The notes below the pieces were generated by a model. It had not been told where the DNA came from and searched no databases. It was given only the letters and a program-made list of their open reading frames with translations. Below, one piece after another: positions 39,829-42,816 of a stretch of DNA of 42,816 nt. The stretch comes from an uncultured Clostridia bacterium (lineage in GTDB: Bacteria > Bacillota > Clostridia > Peptostreptococcales > Anaerovoracaceae). The position numbers and the translations under genes were made by a program. The first letter of the stretch is position 1. Each line of letters begins with the position of its first letter. The stretch lies in assembly GCA_934256595.1 (NCBI GenBank), contig CAKQOW010000016.1, positions 1 to 42,816 of the forward strand. The letters are read 5' to 3'.

Positions 39829-40386
39829 CTAAAACTGTACCTTAACATTCTGTCTTTCTTCTGCGGTTTCAACTTCATAAAGAGGTCTTGCCTTAAATCC
39901 GAACATTCCTGCAATAATATTTGAAGGAAACACTTCTCTTTTGGTGTTAAACTCTCTTACAACCGCATTGTAGTACTTCCTTGCATTGGCTATATCCTCT
40001 TCAATAGCCTTAAGCTGATTCTGAAGATCTATGAAATTTGTATTTGCCTTGAGATCAGGATACCCTTCTGCCACTGCAAACAGAGATTTAAGAGTTCCCG
40101 AAAGCATATTGTCGGCTGCGATTTTCTCCTGATCGCTCCTTGCCGACTGCGCCATATTTCTTGCCTGCACCACTTTTTCGAGAGTGCCTGACTCGTGAGC
40201 CGCATAGCCCTTGACTGTTTCAACAAGATTAGGTATAAGGTCATATCTTTTCTTGAGATATACATCAATAGTGGCAAATGCCTCATCAACTCTGTTTTTG
40301 ATTTTTACAAATCCGTTGTACATAGCTATAAACCAGATAACCAGTATAGCCACAATCCCGATTACAACAATAAGTCCGATACTCAT
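39829..40386 (-). CDS. lemA: LemA family protein
   Basis: A 185-residue protein with one N-terminal membrane helix (GLIVVIGIVAILVIWFIAMYNG) and a helical exterior part. The family motifs are clear: NRVDEAFATIDVYLKKRYDLIPNLVETVKGYAAHE, then LKANTNFIDLQNQLKAIEEDIANARKYYN and the closing FNTKREVFPSNIIAGMFGF (parts of residues about 30-165). LemA and DUF2207 form a conserved pair. Its ATG overlaps the ung stop in an ATGA, and the DUF2207 gene begins 11 bases after its stop, so all three are co-transcribed. Function unknown beyond cell-envelope association. Confidence 0.93.
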   Translation of the reverse strand: MSIGLIVVIGIVAILVIWFIAMYNGFVKIKNRVDEAFATIDVYLKKRYDLIPNLVETVKGYAAHESGTLEKVVQARNMAQSARSDQEKIAADNMLSGTLKSLFAVAEGYPDLKANTNFIDLQNQLKAIEEDIANARKYYNAVVREFNTKREVFPSNIIAGMFGFKARPLYEVETAEERQNVKVQF

Positions 40387-41075
40387 TTTAATAAATCCTC
40401 CTGCTGTTCTTTAATTGACCAGTCGATTTCCTCTATGCCGTTTGCCTTGAGAAATTCGTTGGTCTTTGTAAAATATCTGCCGTCCCAGAAGCCTCTGTGC
40501 GCTCCGAGAGGGCTTGGGTGGGCTCCCTCCAGCACAAGATGCGCGGGATTTGTTATCATTTTTTTCTTTGCTCTGGCATTGTTTCCCCAAAGTATGAAAA
40601 CCATAGGCTTCTCTCTTTCGTTGAGAAGCTCTATCACATGGTCTGTGAAAATCTCCCAGCCTCTGCCTGCATGCGACATAGGCTGACCCTCTCTTACGGT
40701 CAGCGTTGCATTGAGAAGCATCACACCGTTTTCCGCCCAGTCGGTAAGGCAGCCGTGAGACGGCGGTTTAATGCCTGTGTCATTTTCCAGCTCCTTATAT
40801 ATATTCACAAGGGACGGCGGTATTCTGACTCCTTTTTTAACTGAAAAACAAAGACCGTGAGCCTGCCCCGGCTGGTGATAAGGGTCCTGTCCCAGTATGA
40901 CAGCCTTTACATCACTGTATGACGTATATTTAAGAGCATTGAATATATCATACATATTGGGATATATTCTTCTCGATTTGTATTCGCTTATCAGAAACTG
41001 TCTGAGCTTCTGATAATATTCCTTATCAAACTCTCCGTCTAAGATTCTGTCCCATTCATTACCTATATTAACCAT
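40383..41075 (-). CDS. ung: Uracil-DNA glycosylase
   Basis: A 230-residue family-1 uracil-DNA glycosylase that removes uracil from DNA as the first step of base excision repair. The water-activating loop GQDPYH (62-67, catalytic Asp) and the HPSPL loop near 190 are intact, as are VMLLNATLTVREGQPMSH (about 117-134) and FILWGNNARAKK. GGGGGAAA precedes the ATG. The gene leads the ung-lemA-DUF2207 operon; the link is positional rather than functional. Confidence 0.96.
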   Translation of the reverse strand: MVNIGNEWDRILDGEFDKEYYQKLRQFLISEYKSRRIYPNMYDIFNALKYTSYSDVKAVILGQDPYHQPGQAHGLCFSVKKGVRIPPSLVNIYKELENDTGIKPPSHGCLTDWAENGVMLLNATLTVREGQPMSHAGRGWEIFTDHVIELLNEREKPMVFILWGNNARAKKKMITNPAHLVLEGAHPSPLGAHRGFWDGRYFTKTNEFLKANGIEEIDWSIKEQQEDLLK

Positions 41076-41193
41076 AATATTTCCCCCGATACATTCTATA
41101 TATTCTGCCTGTCTGAATTTATAGTATACTACAAATCATATGGTTTTTCTACAGATATAATGTATAATAGATAATGCAGGAGGTGATTTTGAT

Positions 41194-41811
41194 TTGATAT
41201 ACATATCCGAAAATGCGGGTAAGCCCCTTAAAGAATATCTTAATACATTAGATGAGGTTCATATCGTTCATGCAACAGACCTGGTTTATCCTCAGATTGC
41301 CTCCCATGCCGACATATATATGTGCAGACTTGGTGATGAGGTAATTCACGCAAATCCGCAGGAAATCGGATACAGCTATCCCGGCGACATAGCCTTTAAC
41401 GCCGCCTGCACCGGCAGATATTTCATACACAACACGGCGCATACCTCAAAGCGCCTGCTTGATGCCGCAGTGTCAAAGGGAATGAGCATAATTGATGTGA
41501 AGCAGGGCTATACCAAATGCAATACTGCAGTAATAGACAAAACCTCTGTAATCACATCTGACAGGGGCATCTTCAAGGCTGTCTCGCCATACCTTGACGC
41601 GCTGCTCATAAGACCCGGACACATATTGCTCAGAGGCTTTGAATACGGCTTCATTGGAGGCACCTGCGGCCGCATCGGAAATGAAATAATATTCAACGGC
41701 GATATATCCGCCCACCCCGATTATGATGAAATACAGGCCTTTATTGAAAGCAGAGGCCTTAATATAAAATACTTTGATTATCCACTGGAGGACATAGGCT
41801 CAATCATATGA
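41194..41811 (+). CDS. DUF6873-like (GME-fold) protein
   Basis: A 205-residue protein with an apparent TTG start at 41194 preceded by AGGAGGTGA; the next in-frame codons are ATA-TAC and no ATG fits better. The sequence (IYISENAGKPLKEYLNTLDEVHIVH, HADIYMCRLGDEVIHANP, CNTAVIDKTSVITSDRGIF, GGTCGRIGNEIIFNGDISAHPDYDEI) resembles the DUF6873 group assigned to the guanidino-group-modifying enzyme (pentein) fold. The likely active Cys residues are C118 region and the GGTCG Cys. Its stop overlaps the start of the radical SAM gene (ATGA), so the two are made together. Substrate and reaction unknown. Confidence 0.65.
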   Translation: MIYISENAGKPLKEYLNTLDEVHIVHATDLVYPQIASHADIYMCRLGDEVIHANPQEIGYSYPGDIAFNAACTGRYFIHNTAHTSKRLLDAAVSKGMSIIDVKQGYTKCNTAVIDKTSVITSDRGIFKAVSPYLDALLIRPGHILLRGFEYGFIGGTCGRIGNEIIFNGDISAHPDYDEIQAFIESRGLNIKYFDYPLEDIGSII

Positions 41812-42816
41812 AAAAACACGCAATAATACCTATCTTCATAAGCCATCGCGGCTGCCCCAACGACTGTGTTTTCTGCAATCAGAAAAAAATAACGGCAAGG
41901 CAGGGCGATGTCACAGAGGAAGACGTAAGAAATACAATTAAAACATATCTTTCAACGCTGAGTGATATGAATATGGAAACAATAGAGCTGTCGTTTTTCG
42001 GAGGCAGCTTTACAGGTATACCCATTGAGGAGCAAAGCAGATTTCTTGCCATAGCTTACGAATATAAACAGCGCGGCATAATAGACAAAATACATATGTC
42101 CACAAGACCCGACTACATTGACGAAGAAATACTTGACAATCTGAAAAAGTATTCCGTAGATGTCATAGAGCTTGGAGTTCAGTCATTTGATGACGCCGTG
42201 CTTGAAAAATCAAACAGAGGACACAGCGCCGCCGCTGTATATGACGCATGCAGGCTTATTAAGGAATACGGCTTCACTCTGGGCATACAGCTTATGATAG
42301 GGCTTCCCAGCGACAGCCTGGAAAGCTGCATATATTCAGCCCGCGAGACAGTAAAAATAGCCCCTGAAATAGCAAGGCTTTATCCGACGATAATAATCGA
42401 AGATACGGAGCTTCTGGAAATGTATCGGCGGGGAGAATACACCCCTCTTACACTTGATGAGGCCGTAGCTGTAACAAAGGAAATGTACAGAATTCTCGAT
42501 GCTGCGGGAATAAATATAATAAGGGTGGGACTCAAATCAACCGATATAATAAATGAGGACGGAGCCATTACCGGCGGTACCTATCACCCTGCTTTCAGGC
42601 AGCTTGTCGAAAGCTCTATCGCGCGCGATGAAATAGAAAAGCAGCTTACAGACTCTGAGGGCAGTATATCCGTTCTTTGCAATCCTCAGGACATATCAAA
42701 TGCCGCAGGACACAGCGGCTGCAACAGGAAATACTTTGCCGATAAATATCCAAAGCTTCATATATCATTTAAGGCGGAAGAAACCCTTGATAGAAACAAA
42801 TATATTGTGATAAAAT
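41808..42816 (+). CDS. Elp3-like radical SAM protein (partial, runs off the window)
   Basis: An open frame from the ATG at 41808-41810 to the window end with no stop; at least 336 residues. The N-terminal HRGCPNDCVFCNQKKITARQ (from about residue 14) holds the CxxxCxxC cluster that binds the 4Fe-4S centre. ELSFFGGSFTGIP, STRPDYID, VIELGVQSFDDAVLEKSNRGH, and LGIQLMIGLPSD are the usual strands of the Elp3/HemN-type radical SAM barrel. Bacterial members act on tRNA or unknown substrates; the C-terminal part needed to decide (acetyltransferase domain or not) is outside the window. It is translationally coupled to the DUF6873-like gene. Confidence 0.9.
   Translation, partial: MKKHAIIPIFISHRGCPNDCVFCNQKKITARQGDVTEEDVRNTIKTYLSTLSDMNMETIELSFFGGSFTGIPIEEQSRFLAIAYEYKQRGIIDKIHMSTRPDYIDEEILDNLKKYSVDVIELGVQSFDDAVLEKSNRGHSAAAVYDACRLIKEYGFTLGIQLMIGLPSDSLESCIYSARETVKIAPEIARLYPTIIIEDTELLEMYRRGEYTPLTLDEAVAVTKEMYRILDAAGINIIRVGLKSTDIINEDGAITGGTYHPAFRQLVESSIARDEIEKQLTDSEGSISVLCNPQDISNAAGHSGCNRKYFADKYPKLHISFKAEETLDRNKYIVIK

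Overview
The window reads as a chromosomal segment of an anaerobic, low-to-mid G+C Gram-positive bacterium, most likely class Clostridia. Grounds: strong AGGAGG-type ribosome binding sites before nearly every gene, a lipobox lipoprotein as transporter receptor, a TRAP-free set of amino-acid and peptide genes, sigma-54 promoters with a dedicated activator, and no respiratory genes. The exact genus cannot be read from the sequence. 46 protein-coding loci (one a recombinase relic, one running off the right edge) and one tRNA are supported.

Layout: (1) 3-1246, a MazG-like pyrophosphohydrolase and a TPR protein with an apparent one-base frameshift between them. (2) 1328-3848, an amino-acid ABC transporter (receptor, permease, ATPase) behind a strong sigma-70 type promoter and several palindromes. 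(3) 3821-4543, a Phd/ParE-like toxin-antitoxin cassette enclosed by two 40-base direct repeats that each contain the same terminator. (4) 4538-6079, an old-yellow-enzyme flavin reductase, MscL with a zinc ribbon, and an unlisted 50-residue membrane protein. (5) 6157-12198, an A+T-rich island: two M20 peptidases/amidohydrolases and an MFS carrier, each with its own sigma-54 (-24/-12) promoter, plus a PAS-AAA+-HTH sigma-54 activator. (6) 12253-14137, a secreted transglutaminase-like protein with a repetitive Gly-rich middle. (7) 14234-19963, a PucR regulator, NCS1 permease, DUF917 protein and HyuA-like hydantoinase/oxoprolinase. (8) 19988-26355, a compact housekeeping run: aroB, PAP2 phosphatase, dnaE, pfkA, MGMT-like protein, possibly running on into pucR.

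(9) 26582-30545, small proteins, a TipA-class MerR regulator with a 19-base-spacer promoter, a SecB-like protein, a cytosolic-type 5'-nucleotidase, DUF202 and a cupin. (10) 30649-31171, a recombinase relic beside tRNA-Thr(CGU), the mark of an old integration. (11) 31179-36802, a six-gene operon (DUF1653, nicotinamidase-like, unknown, M18 aminopeptidase, NSS symporter, Uup-type ABC-F). (12) 36877-42816, a DMT exporter, the DUF2207/LemA pair with ung, and a DUF6873-like protein coupled to an Elp3-like radical SAM protein that is cut by the window end.

Taken together the segment emphasises amino-acid and peptide scavenging (ABC importer, NSS symporter, M18 and two M20 hydrolases, hydantoin-type catabolism). 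The most distinctive unit is the sigma-54 cassette: a sensor-activator surrounded by the three genes it most probably switches on.
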